Shown here piece by piece: positions 24,661 through 34,398 of a stretch of 57,447 bases of DNA. A model generated the notes under the pieces. It was given only the letters and a program-made list of their open reading frames with translations. It made no database searches and was not told the DNA's origin. The first letter of the stretch is position 1, and every line of letters starts with the position of its first letter. The translations under genes and the position numbers were made by a program. The DNA is taken from NCBI GenBank assembly GCA_026126105.1, contig JAHCJV010000033.1, positions 1-57,447 of the forward strand, given 5' to 3'. The stretch comes from Enhydrobacter sp. Its GTDB lineage: Bacteria > Pseudomonadota > Alphaproteobacteria > Reyranellales > Reyranellaceae.

Positions 24661-25098
24661 ATGTACGCCAATACTGCTTTCAAGAACCCGTTCGCCGACT
24701 TCGACTTCAGCAAGGTCGCCGGTGAGTTCAAGTTCCCCATGGTCAACGTCGAGTCTGTCGTCGAGACCGGCCGCAAGAACTTTGCCGCCGTGACGACCGC
24801 TTCGACCGCTGCCGTCGAGTCGATGAAGACCATCGCGACCCGCCAGGGCGACATGTTCCGCGCGGCCATGGAAGATTTTTCCAAGCATGGCAGCGACGTG
24901 CTTTCGGCCGCCACCGTCGAAGAGAAGATCGCCAAGCAGATCGACTTCGCAAAGAAGAGCTACGATGCGGCCATCACCAACGGCAAGGAGCTTGCCGAGC
25001 TCTACGCCAAGGGCCAGACCGAAGCGTTCGAGACCCTAAGCGCCCGCGTCGCCGACCTCACCGAAGAGGTCAAGGCCGCAATCGCCGCCAAGAAGTAA
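24661..25098 (+). CDS. Phasin family protein
   Basis: A 145-residue amphipathic helical protein of the Phasin_2 family. The N-terminus NPFADFDFSKVAGEFKFP leads into long helices with VETGRKNFAAVTTASTAAVE and the typical EEKIAKQIDFAKKSYDAAI, ending in an Ala/Lys-rich tail. Phasins coat polyhydroxyalkanoate granules and control their number and size, so this cell probably stores PHA. The gene stands alone between a regulatory region and a strong intrinsic terminator. Confidence 0.93.
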   Translation: MYANTAFKNPFADFDFSKVAGEFKFPMVNVESVVETGRKNFAAVTTASTAAVESMKTIATRQGDMFRAAMEDFSKHGSDVLSAATVEEKIAKQIDFAKKSYDAAITNGKELAELYAKGQTEAFETLSARVADLTEEVKAAIAAKK

Positions 25099-25131
25099 GA
25101 CCGAACGGCGCTTTTTGCGCTGGACGGCGAG

Positions 25132-25162
25132 AAGGGGCTGCCTGAAAGGGCAGCCCCTTTTC
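25132..25162 (+). terminator. Rho-independent terminator of the phasin gene
   Basis: An 11-base perfect stem AAGGGGCTGCC (25132-25142), loop TGAAAG, and GGCAGCCCCTT (25149-25159) is followed by TT and CTT. It begins 33 bases after the phasin stop codon. Confidence 0.88.
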
Positions 25163-25183
25163 TTCGTCTGCTATGCTGTCGCC

Positions 25184-25522
25184 ATGGATCAGATCGTCTA
25201 TGCCGACTTCGAGAAGGTCGACATCCGCGTCGGCACCATCCGTGCCGCCCAGCCGCTCGAGGGCGCGCGCAAGCCGGCCATCCGGCTGGAAATCGATTTC
25301 GGGCCGGATATCGGCGTCAAGAAATCGTCCGCCCAGCTCACCGTGCATTACCTGCCCGAGGCGCTGGTCGGGCGTCAGGTAGCGGCCGTCGTGAACTTCC
25401 CGCCGCGCCAGATCGGCAAGTTCATGTCTGAGGTCCTGACGCTCGGCTTTCCGGACAGCAGTGGGGCCGTAGTCCTCGTCGTGCCCGACAAATCCGTGCC
25501 GAACGGCGGCAAGCTCTTCTGA
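25184..25522 (+). CDS. csaA: tRNA-binding domain protein CsaA
   Basis: A 112-residue single-domain protein with the EMAP/OB-type tRNA-binding fold. Diagnostic segments are FEKVDIRVGTIRAAQPLEGARKPA (residues 8-31), the LEIDFGPDIGVKKSSAQLT strand pair and RQVAAVVNFPPRQIGKFMSEVLTLG. CsaA homologues act as a secretion-related chaperone or tRNA-binding dimer. The ATG at 25184 gives the standard family N-terminus; an earlier in-frame ATG would place coding sequence across the phasin terminator. The gene is convergent with the lyase gene 4 bases away. Confidence 0.92.
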   Translation: MDQIVYADFEKVDIRVGTIRAAQPLEGARKPAIRLEIDFGPDIGVKKSSAQLTVHYLPEALVGRQVAAVVNFPPRQIGKFMSEVLTLGFPDSSGAVVLVVPDKSVPNGGKLF

Positions 25523-25526
25523 AGGC

Positions 25527-26405
25527 CTACTCCGCCGCCTGCCTCGTCGCGGGTTCCCGGAACTGGGTGCGATATCGGTCCCATTCTGCGGCGCCGTTCA
25601 GATTGAATCCCTGCTGTGGCGTGATGTCGGACGTCGGCACCGGATGGCGCCCCTTGGCCTTCAGCTCGGCGAGCGCGGCATCGCACGCTCCTACGATCGT
25701 GCGCGTGAGCATGCCGGGCAGGATCATCAGGGCGTAGTTCATCGCCGTGGCTTCGTCGATCGACAGGTCTGGCGTCTTGCCACGCCAAACCATGTTGAGC
25801 AGGCAAGGGCCCTTTACCAGCTTCGGTACGTTGGCCGTCTCCTCGAACGTCTGCGGCGCCTCGACGAAGGCCATGTCGGCACCGGCCTCGATCGCGGCAT
25901 TGGCGCGGCGGATCGCTTCCTCGTATCCCAGCACCGCGCGCGAATCGGTTCGGGCGATGATCAGGAAATCCGGATCGGCCTTGGCGCTCACCGCGGCGCG
26001 GATCTTGGCGACATAGTCGTCGAGAGGGATGATCACCTTGCCTTCCAGATGACCGCACTTCTTGGGGAAGTCCTGGTCCTCGATATGGATGCCGGCGACG
26101 CCGCGCATCTCGTATTCGCGCACGGTGCGGATCACGTTCAGCTCGTTGCCGTAGCCGGTGTCGGCATCGGCGATCACCGGCAGCTTGATGGCGCGTGCGA
26201 TGCGGCCGGCATTCTCGGCCATCTCGGTCATCGTGACGATGCCGTAGTCGGGATATCCGAGGCTGGCCGCAGTGCCGGCGCCCGTCATGTAGACGGCGTC
26301 GAAACCGGCACGCTCGATCGCGCGGGCGCCGACGCAGTCATAGCAGCCCGGAGCGGCCACCATGCCGCGCTTCATGGCCTCGCGGAAGATCTTGCCTTTG
26401 GACAT
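25527..26405 (-). CDS. Isocitrate lyase / PEP mutase superfamily carboxylic-acid lyase
   Basis: A 292-residue TIM-barrel enzyme. It shows the superfamily motif DFPKKCGH (residues 112-119) with the catalytic Cys117, the Mg-binding DADTGYG (80-86) and GIHIEDQ. This fits 2-methylisocitrate lyase-like or oxaloacetate/2,3-dimethylmalate-lyase-like proteins; the exact substrate cannot be assigned. I chose ATG 26405 with AGGGAGAG upstream. It is the third gene after the Bug protein and TauD-like dioxygenase, 11 bases from the latter, which suggests one catabolic pathway. Confidence 0.88.
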   Translation of the reverse strand: MSKGKIFREAMKRGMVAAPGCYDCVGARAIERAGFDAVYMTGAGTAASLGYPDYGIVTMTEMAENAGRIARAIKLPVIADADTGYGNELNVIRTVREYEMRGVAGIHIEDQDFPKKCGHLEGKVIIPLDDYVAKIRAAVSAKADPDFLIIARTDSRAVLGYEEAIRRANAAIEAGADMAFVEAPQTFEETANVPKLVKGPCLLNMVWRGKTPDLSIDEATAMNYALMILPGMLTRTIVGACDAALAELKAKGRHPVPTSDITPQQGFNLNGAAEWDRYRTQFREPATRQAAE

Positions 26406-26416
26406 GTCTACTCTCC

Positions 26417-27493
26417 CTAAGCTGCGTTGCGCATGCCGAGCGCGGCCGCTTGGCGGGCGTCGAAGGCGCGGCGGATGTCGTCGTACTGATGACCCTTCAT
26501 GCCACCCCGTACGGAACCGGGGTCGGTCGTGCCATAGAACACCTCCCAGCTCGCCGGCAACCGGCGTGAATCGGGACGTGCCAGCCACAGACGATAAAGG
26601 GTTCGCTTCTTCTCGTCCTCGGCATGGTCCTCGAAGCCGGTGCGAGAATGCAGCATCGTCTGGTTGCACAGTATCTGGAGATCGCCCGGCTCGAGATGCA
26701 TGCAGAACATGTTCTCGGGCCGTCGTAGCACCGCGTCGAAATACTCCATCGCCTCGCGCTGCAGGTCAGTGAGCTGAGGCACGCCCTCGATCTTCTGCGC
26801 GTTGTTGATTCGGTTGCGGTTCCATTTGCAGAACACCCGGCCGTCCTCGACGGTGCAGACCGGAGCTGCGTACCAGGGCTCCTCGCCCTCCGACTGCTCG
26901 CCGTTGCGGCTGAAGCTGTAGTCTGTCGCGAGCGCCGTGGCGTAATCGGGCCGCTCGGCCTTGACGATCTCGTAGGCCGTCGAGGCGCTGGCGCACATGC
27001 TCATGCCGCCGACCGGCGCCTGATTGTAGCAGCTGAGCAGCACCACGTCGGAGCCGTCGACGTGGAAGTCGAGCTCGGCCTTGGAGTTGTAGCCGCGGCC
27101 GGTCGGGCTGCGGTAGGCGTGGCCAGCATCCTTGACCTCGGTGATGTAGTCGCTGGTGCGGTTTTGCGGACGGGCGACGCCGAAATGCAGACCGATCGCC
27201 CAGGTCATCAACCTGAACTCGGCCGGCGCGACGCCCTCGCGGGGCAGGTTCTTGACCAGCGCCATGCCGCGGCCGTCGCGCACTTCGCGAAAGGCGGCCG
27301 CCAGCGTGGCAATCGAGTCCTTCAGGGGGAAGTCGTCGCGGCGCCAGTCCAGGATCGGTCTGGCCGGGTCGCCGGCGCGGCGCACCGCGTCGAGCAGCTC
27401 GGCGCCCTCGGCGGCCGAAAGACGATAGATCCAGCCCTTGTCCGCCTCGACCTCGGCGACCGTCCAGGATGCGGGTGAAATCGTTGCCATCAT
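26417..27493 (-). CDS. TauD/TfdA family Fe(II)/2-oxoglutarate-dependent dioxygenase
   Basis: A 358-residue protein with the TauD fold. The metal-binding H-x-D is FHVDGSD (H144, D146), and the distal His is H282 in NQTMLHSRTGF. The 2-oxoglutarate-binding Arg lies in KKRTLYRLWLAR about ten residues on. Substrate unknown. It lies between a solute-binding protein gene (7 bases away) and a lyase gene in one leftward operon. A sequential uptake, oxygenation and C-C cleavage route is a reasonable inference. Confidence 0.9.
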   Translation of the reverse strand: MMATISPASWTVAEVEADKGWIYRLSAAEGAELLDAVRRAGDPARPILDWRRDDFPLKDSIATLAAAFREVRDGRGMALVKNLPREGVAPAEFRLMTWAIGLHFGVARPQNRTSDYITEVKDAGHAYRSPTGRGYNSKAELDFHVDGSDVVLLSCYNQAPVGGMSMCASASTAYEIVKAERPDYATALATDYSFSRNGEQSEGEEPWYAAPVCTVEDGRVFCKWNRNRINNAQKIEGVPQLTDLQREAMEYFDAVLRRPENMFCMHLEPGDLQILCNQTMLHSRTGFEDHAEDEKKRTLYRLWLARPDSRRLPASWEVFYGTTDPGSVRGGMKGHQYDDIRRAFDARQAAALGMRNAA

Positions 27494-27500
27494 GCCCTTC

Positions 27501-28478
27501 TCAGTCCACGCTCATGCCGAGCCGGCGGATCGTCTCGCCCGACTCCTTGATGTCGCGCTGGAAGCGCGCGGAGAATTCGGCCGGTGTCGGACCGCCCGGA
27601 AGCGAGCCCAGCTCGACCAGCTTGGCTTGAGTTTCGGGCATCGCCAGCACCTTGGCGATATCCTGCTGGATGGCGGAGACGATCTCCGGCGGCGTTCCGG
27701 CCGGCGCGAACAAGCCGGCCCACGAGTTCTCGTCGAGGCCCTGGAAGCCCTGCTCCTTGAAGGTCGCGACGTTGGGCAGGGCGGGAATGCGCTTTGTGCC
27801 CATGATGCCGAGCGACTTCAGCTTGCCGGCGTTGATCAACGCCAGCCCGGAAGTCACGCTCGCGAGGCCGGTATCGACCCGGCCGGCCGAGATGTCGCCG
27901 ACGAACGAGGCAGCGCCCTTGTAGGGGATGTTCATCAGCTTGATGCCGGCCTTGTCGAAGATGCGCTCGGCAATCAATCGGCTGCCCGGGTCGGGACTTG
28001 CGAACGTCCGTTTGTCCGGCCCTTCCTTCTTCACCAGCGTGACGAGTTCCTTGAGGTCGTTGGCAGGGAGGGTCGGCGACGCGAGCAGGGTCGCGACGGG
28101 ATAAGAAACCGCGGTGACCGGTGCGAACGCGGTCGGCGTGTCGTAGGGAAGCTTCATGAGATGGCCGTTGATCGCGATGCCCGACACGGCGAGGACCATG
28201 GTATGGCCGTCGGGCGGGGAGCGCGCGACAATGGCGGCGCCCACCGAGCCGCTGCCGCCGGTCTTGTTGTCGATGATGACGGTCTGGCCCCACATCTCTT
28301 CCAGAGACTTGGCGACCAGGCGACCCACCACGTCGGTTCCGCCGCCGGGGCTGTAGGGCACGATGATCGTGACCGTCTTGGTCGGATGGAAGGCCGACTT
28401 CTGCGGCTGGCCGAGCGCCTGCCCGGCCAGGGCGAGGGTCGCTGCGACGGCTGCGATCGCAACCAGGACCTTTCTCAC
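27501..28478 (-). CDS. Tripartite tricarboxylate transporter-type substrate-binding protein (Bug family)
   Basis: A 325-residue periplasmic binding protein. I chose GTG 28478: GAGGAGAGG precedes it and a signal peptide follows (RKVLVAIAAVAATLALAGQALG). Bug features are TVTIIVPYSPGGGTDVVGRL near the mature N-terminus, SAFHPTKTV and the LPNVATFKEQG block late in the chain. No TctA/TctB membrane subunits are encoded nearby, as is usual for orphan Bug proteins. It starts the operon with dioxygenase and lyase and is divergent from a GntR/UTRA regulator. Confidence 0.92.
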   Translation of the reverse strand: MRKVLVAIAAVAATLALAGQALGQPQKSAFHPTKTVTIIVPYSPGGGTDVVGRLVAKSLEEMWGQTVIIDNKTGGSGSVGAAIVARSPPDGHTMVLAVSGIAINGHLMKLPYDTPTAFAPVTAVSYPVATLLASPTLPANDLKELVTLVKKEGPDKRTFASPDPGSRLIAERIFDKAGIKLMNIPYKGAASFVGDISAGRVDTGLASVTSGLALINAGKLKSLGIMGTKRIPALPNVATFKEQGFQGLDENSWAGLFAPAGTPPEIVSAIQQDIAKVLAMPETQAKLVELGSLPGGPTPAEFSARFQRDIKESGETIRRLGMSVD

Positions 28479-28495
28479 TGTTTCCTCTCCTCTTA

Positions 28496-28515
28496 TTGGT
28501 ATAATTTTATTACAA
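28496..28515. promoter_or_regulatory. Dyad operator between the Bug operon and its GntR regulator
   Basis: An imperfect 9-base dyad TTGGTATAA-TT-TTATTACAA (7 of 9 arm positions pair) fills the 38-base gap between the divergent starts. It contains a TATAAT in the rightward direction. HutC-type GntR repressors bind AT-rich dyads of about this size, so one site could repress both directions. Confidence 0.5.
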
Positions 28516-28516
28516 C

Positions 28517-29359
28517 ATGTCCAACAATGCCGCACAAGCCAGCCCCAGGGAGGCCGTTTCAGTCCGCAAAATGACGGAAAAGGGCGGCAAACTGACCGCA
28601 AAAGGCACGGCGCTCCATCGTCAGCTCTATGTCCTGCTCAAGGAGCAGATCACGAGCGGCCGCTATGGGTTTGGCGACCTGCTGCCGACGCAGGAAGTGC
28701 TCTGCCGGGAGTTCTCGATCTCACGCATTACAGTGCGCCGCGCGCTGAACGACCTCGTCGAGGAAGGTTTCGTGCGCAACCGGCAGGGCGTCGGCGCCTT
28801 CGTCGCGGTCGACATCGGGAAAGCCCGCCAGGGACCCGACTTCAGCTTCATCGGCGATATGCGCCGGACGCTGAAGGAGACGACAATGCAGATTCTCCTG
28901 CTGGAGACTGCCCGCTGCCCGCGGGCGACCGGTGCCCACCTCGGCCTGGCCGACGACGAGCCGGCGCTGCATCTCGTGCGAACGCGATCGATTGCCGGCA
29001 AGCCGGTCACGCTGCTCGACGGCTGGATCCCGCTCCGCTTCGCCAAGGCGGTGACGGCGCTAAACCTGCAGACCAAATCCCTTCACGAGCTGATCGCGGG
29101 CAGCTTTGAGCAATTGGGAGGGGTGGCGCAGGAGGTCAATGCGGCGCTTGCCGGTCCGAGGGTGGCGCAGGCGCTCGATATCGAGATCAACTCGCCGACG
29201 CTCAAGATCGACCGCCTGGTGCACAATCGCGGGGGTGCGCCGGTTCATTACCTCACGGTCTGGACAACGCCGCTCCGCACGCGCCTCGTCATGGAGGTCG
29301 GCGCCGACGACATCGACGGCTACAATGTCGGGCGGCTATTGCACGACGTGCAGCGGTAA
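28517..29359 (+). CDS. GntR family transcriptional regulator with UTRA ligand-binding domain (HutC subfamily)
   Basis: A 280-residue regulator. The winged helix (residues about 32-98) has LHRQLYVLLKEQITSGRYGFGDLLPTQEVLCREFSISRITVRRAL, broken here by the standard GntR turn, then the wing GFVRNRQGVGAFV. The C-terminal UTRA domain contains HLVRTRSIAGKPV and the closing RTRLVMEVGADDIDGYN. It is divergent from and only 38 bases away from the Bug/dioxygenase/lyase operon, its likely target. The ATG at 28517 lies immediately after the dyad; an in-frame ATG at 28571 is an alternative. Confidence 0.9.
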   Translation: MSNNAAQASPREAVSVRKMTEKGGKLTAKGTALHRQLYVLLKEQITSGRYGFGDLLPTQEVLCREFSISRITVRRALNDLVEEGFVRNRQGVGAFVAVDIGKARQGPDFSFIGDMRRTLKETTMQILLLETARCPRATGAHLGLADDEPALHLVRTRSIAGKPVTLLDGWIPLRFAKAVTALNLQTKSLHELIAGSFEQLGGVAQEVNAALAGPRVAQALDIEINSPTLKIDRLVHNRGGAPVHYLTVWTTPLRTRLVMEVGADDIDGYNVGRLLHDVQR

Positions 29360-29379
29360 ACCCCGCCATCCTGATCGAA

Positions 29380-31899
29380 TTAGAGGCTCCAGCCCGGATG
29401 ACTGGCGATGGTGGAAGCGCTTAGCCGCTCGCGGGCGTCCGCCAACCTTCCAGCCAGATCGAAGCCTTTGGCGTCTTTCGCTACGAGGTCGTCACGGTAT
29501 CGATCAAGCAGCGTGTCGAGGTGAGACATCGCCGCATCACGTCCGACTGCGGCAGCCAACAGGTTTGCATAGGAAAGGTCGAGATTCATCTGTACGTCGG
29601 GACGAAGGCCTGGATGCTTCCATTGACGGTGAAAACGCAAACAAAGATCGGCAGGGAGATTTGGATAAGGCTCCAGTTCCGCAAGGTCATTGGGCACAGG
29701 CCGCGTGAAGCGGAAGATTGCATCGAGACCGACTTGCCCAAGCCACTCAAACGAACCACCGAGGTACGCCATCAGCACCTTCGCGTAAAAGCTCTCATGC
29801 CGGTAGAATCCTGTTTGGACGACGATCGTCTCGCCGACGATGAAGTGGCGCAAAAGCTGTCGGAAGCTGCTCTGGAACGGACGATCATTGCCGTCGCTGT
29901 TGACCAAGCACAGCTCGATCGGCTTGGAGGCAAGCCAGCGGAGCTTCGATAGCTCGCCGACGTGCGGCTTGATGAACAATTGGGGGTCGGAAGCGTCGCT
30001 GGCGTGGGCGCATAGGTCGAACCGTTCGACGATGCTGTGCTTGCTTTGCCGAAAGGATGCGGCGATGGACTCTATTGCCGGATTTGCGGCCATGCCCGAG
30101 ACAAGTCCCGCCAGAGCGAAAGACGGCAGACCCAGATCGACAATGGACCCATTGCCGGCGAATCTGCGGCCGCAGGCCTCCAGAAGCAACTGCAACTCCC
30201 CCAACGCGGAGTCGCTGAGACTGGAGCGATCGCTCACGGGTTTGCGGTCCACCAGCAGGAAATCGCGATGAGCATAGGCATTGGGCGTCGCGATGAAGTG
30301 TTCCGTCTCCGTCGTCGATCGCTCGAACGGCCAGGAAGCTTCAGGCATGCCTGGAGCGGACTCGCCGATGTCGATATTACGCGCATCCATGATGGCGGCC
30401 GGGCTTCGCCCGAGGATCTGCATGACTCCCGGCACGTGCGCCTCGATCGACTTGGCCAGATTCTTGTCGAACTGGTCTCCATGCCAGCCGAGGTATCGGC
30501 CGAGCAGAAGCTTCGCAAAGTGGCCTTGAGGTCCGGATCGTCGCCTCGTGCAAACCTCGCAACTCCTCGTGGGATAGCTGGTCTGCGCAATGGCGGTGCG
30601 CGTCACTTCGAAACCGGCCCCTCGCCAGATGGACAGCGCATCGTCCTGCTTGGCGTCGCCGAAATGCCAGCTTTGCGGATTCGAAAAGCAGCAGGGTCTG
30701 GCGGCGCCATTGCGCGTCAGATAAAGCGTCTTGAAAGGTTCCATGCAGTGGAAAGCGCCGGCCGCGCCGCCGCCCCCCTCAAGTGGCTGCACCTTCAGCA
30801 GAGCTCGAGCTACTTCGGGAGGTGAATCGAGCGAAAGGACCCGCGGGGCGGCCCGCGTGACGTCCGGGTCGCGAACTGGTTCGAGCTCTTCGGCAAGTGC
30901 GGCGAATCGCGAGACCGGATTCGAGCCGAACCTGCGGCCAGTCTCGCCAAACATCTTTATGGCGCTGGCCTTCAACGCTTCGACTTGGCGGTCGTACTCC
31001 TCCTCGGTCGCCGGCGCGTTCCGAACATACAGGCTAGCGTTCACCTCGACGCCACGCTGCCTGCCGATCTTGATCGCGCGCGCGACGATCTCGCCTTCCT
31101 TGTCAGGCCGCATGAGCGATACGTGCTCGTAGAGCTCCGGGATCGTCTTTTCTGGCCGCAATGGTTTCAGCAGAACGGTGTCGACGCCGTGGTCGGCCAT
31201 CAAGGAGACGAATCCGTCGAACTGGGCGACATGATCGTGGAAGCCCAAGGAATTCACCTCGATGATCGGGAAGCGTGAGCCCCGTGCCTTCTTGAGATCG
31301 GCGACGCGTTTGATGCCGCCCAACACCCGTTCGAAATTCCCACCCAGATAGATGCTCTCGTAGACCTCCTTGGTCGCCCCGGAGAAGCTGACGGTGATCT
31401 GGTACACGCGACGGTCGACAAGAAACCGGCAAAACTCCTCATCCAGGTGCATGCCATTGGTGAAGAAGTCGATCATCACCTCATAACGGGAGATGAGATC
31501 CAAGAACGATCGGAAAGTCGGATGGATGGTCGGCTCGCCATATCCGAAACAGTGGACCAGAAACGCATGGCGTAGCGCCTCCTCGATATTCTCCGATATT
31601 TCGCCTTGATCCATGAAGCCACGCGCCGTGCGCTTGATCTGGCTCAACCGTTGCGCATTGAGTGCCGAGAACTGAACACACATCGCGCATTTCAGATCGC
31701 AGATATTGCTGATCTCGAGAAATATCTCCAGCGGATACGCTGGAGAAGTCCCCGTGCGGCAGAAGTCGGCATAAGAACGGATGGATTCGATCTTGTCGCC
31801 AGCGAACTGCGCAGAGCGCTTCGCAGACTTCGCGAAGACGCGGCCGCCTGCATGATCGAGATACCGCGAAAGACGGTCTACCAATCCGACCATGCTCAA
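29380..31899 (-). CDS. Radical SAM/SPASM protein with C-terminal methyltransferase-like region
   Basis: An 839-residue protein. The radical SAM cluster motif is CDLKCAMC (C67, C71, C74), followed by the barrel signature YGEPTIHP (120-127) and DFFTNGMHLDEE. A SPASM-type auxiliary cluster region has C385 (FHCMEPFKTLYL), C403-C404 (ARPCCFS), and C447/C450 (SCEVC). The remaining 380 residues include IVDLGLPSFALAGLVSG (586-602) and IELCLVNSDGNDRPFQSSF (661-679). These match the layout of Rossmann methyltransferases, with a degenerate glycine-rich loop and the CLVNSDG strand in the place of the usual D-G-D-H. The gene has visibly lower GC than its neighbours and no obvious partner peptide or transporter. 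Substrate unknown. It may be laterally acquired. Confidence 0.85.
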   Translation of the reverse strand: MSMVGLVDRLSRYLDHAGGRVFAKSAKRSAQFAGDKIESIRSYADFCRTGTSPAYPLEIFLEISNICDLKCAMCVQFSALNAQRLSQIKRTARGFMDQGEISENIEEALRHAFLVHCFGYGEPTIHPTFRSFLDLISRYEVMIDFFTNGMHLDEEFCRFLVDRRVYQITVSFSGATKEVYESIYLGGNFERVLGGIKRVADLKKARGSRFPIIEVNSLGFHDHVAQFDGFVSLMADHGVDTVLLKPLRPEKTIPELYEHVSLMRPDKEGEIVARAIKIGRQRGVEVNASLYVRNAPATEEEYDRQVEALKASAIKMFGETGRRFGSNPVSRFAALAEELEPVRDPDVTRAAPRVLSLDSPPEVARALLKVQPLEGGGGAAGAFHCMEPFKTLYLTRNGAARPCCFSNPQSWHFGDAKQDDALSIWRGAGFEVTRTAIAQTSYPTRSCEVCTRRRSGPQGHFAKLLLGRYLGWHGDQFDKNLAKSIEAHVPGVMQILGRSPAAIMDARNIDIGESAPGMPEASWPFERSTTETEHFIATPNAYAHRDFLLVDRKPVSDRSSLSDSALGELQLLLEACGRRFAGNGSIVDLGLPSFALAGLVSGMAANPAIESIAASFRQSKHSIVERFDLCAHASDASDPQLFIKPHVGELSKLRWLASKPIELCLVNSDGNDRPFQSSFRQLLRHFIVGETIVVQTGFYRHESFYAKVLMAYLGGSFEWLGQVGLDAIFRFTRPVPNDLAELEPYPNLPADLCLRFHRQWKHPGLRPDVQMNLDLSYANLLAAAVGRDAAMSHLDTLLDRYRDDLVAKDAKGFDLAGRLADARERLSASTIASHPGWSL

Positions 31900-31921
31900 G
31901 CTACCTTCGGTTGAGAGGAAA

Positions 31922-33013
31922 CTAGAAGACCTTGTGGATCCACTTGTGCGGGTCGGGCGCGCGGCAGCGCTGGATGTCGACCAGTGCCGATTTCAGCTCT
32001 TCGGTGCGGGTGCCCGAGCCACCGTTGCCGATCTTGAACTCGCCCTCGGGCGCGCGAACCGTGCCGATCGGCGTCACCACCGCAGCGGTGCCGCAGGCGA
32101 ACGCCTCGCGCAGGCGGCCGGTGCCGGCATCGGTCTTCCATTCGTCGTAGGAATAGCGTTCCTCACGCACCGCGATGCCTTTGTCCCTGGCGAGCGTGAT
32201 CAGCGAGGAGCGCGTGACGCCGGGCAGGATCGTGCCGCCCAGCGGTGGGGTCGAGATCGAGCCGTCGTTGAAGACGAAGAACACGTTCATACCTCCGAGT
32301 TCCTCGATCCACTTGCGCTCGACGGCATCGAGGAACACGACCTGGTCGCAGCCGTGCCGAGTCGCTTCCGCTTGGGCGAGCAGGCTGGCCGCATAGTTGC
32401 CGCCGCACTTGACGGCGCCGGTTCCGCCCGGGGCGGCGCGGGTGTATTCCTGCGAAACCCAGACCGAGACGGCGTCGGCGGCCGACTTGAAGTAGGAGCC
32501 GACCGCCGAGGCGATCACGCAGAACAGGTAGTTCGACGACGGCTTCACGCCGAGGAAGATCTCGTTGGCGAACATGAAGGGCCGGAGATAGAGGCTGCCG
32601 TCCCCGTCCGGGATCCAGGCCCGGTCGATGCTGACGAGCTGGTCGACGGCCTCGAGAAAAAGTTCTTCCGGCAGGACAGGCATGGCGAGCCGCTCGGCCG
32701 ACTGCTGGAACCGGCGGGCATTTTCGCGCGGCCGGAACAGGGTCGCGCCGTCACCGGCCTTGTAGGCCTTCAGTCCCTCGAATATCTCCTGTGCGTAGTG
32801 CAGGACGGCGGCGGCCGGATCCATCGGAATCGGGCCGCGCGGCTCGACCTTCGCATCGTGCCAGCCGTCGGCCTCGCTGTAGCGGATGGTGACCATGTGG
32901 TCGCTGAACACGCGGCCGAAGCCCGGATTTGCCAGCAGCTCGGCGCGCTTTGCAGCGGGAACGGGTGACGGGTTGGGGTGATGGGCGAACTGAAGGGACT
33001 GCGTCTTGGACAT
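31922..33013 (-). CDS. ilvE: Branched-chain amino acid aminotransferase (long form)
   Basis: A 363-residue class IV aminotransferase of the eukaryotic-like long BCAT group. The catalytic lysine is K202 in GAVKCGGNYAASL. Other marks are LHYAQEIFEGLKAYK (71-85), RPRENARRFQQSAERL and the GGMNVFFVF active-site strand. It makes or degrades Val, Leu and Ile using 2-oxoglutarate/glutamate. It is 29 bases upstream of nothing on its own strand other than the radical SAM gene, and downstream of the sensor-kinase operon. A separate short-form BCAT lies at 37.6 kb. Confidence 0.94.
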   Translation of the reverse strand: MSKTQSLQFAHHPNPSPVPAAKRAELLANPGFGRVFSDHMVTIRYSEADGWHDAKVEPRGPIPMDPAAAVLHYAQEIFEGLKAYKAGDGATLFRPRENARRFQQSAERLAMPVLPEELFLEAVDQLVSIDRAWIPDGDGSLYLRPFMFANEIFLGVKPSSNYLFCVIASAVGSYFKSAADAVSVWVSQEYTRAAPGGTGAVKCGGNYAASLLAQAEATRHGCDQVVFLDAVERKWIEELGGMNVFFVFNDGSISTPPLGGTILPGVTRSSLITLARDKGIAVREERYSYDEWKTDAGTGRLREAFACGTAAVVTPIGTVRAPEGEFKIGNGGSGTRTEELKSALVDIQRCRAPDPHKWIHKVF

Positions 33014-33042
33014 GGCTCTCTCTGATTTTGCGCCACTCTAGC

Positions 33043-34394
<1,352 letters not shown>

Positions 34395-34398
<4 letters not shown>

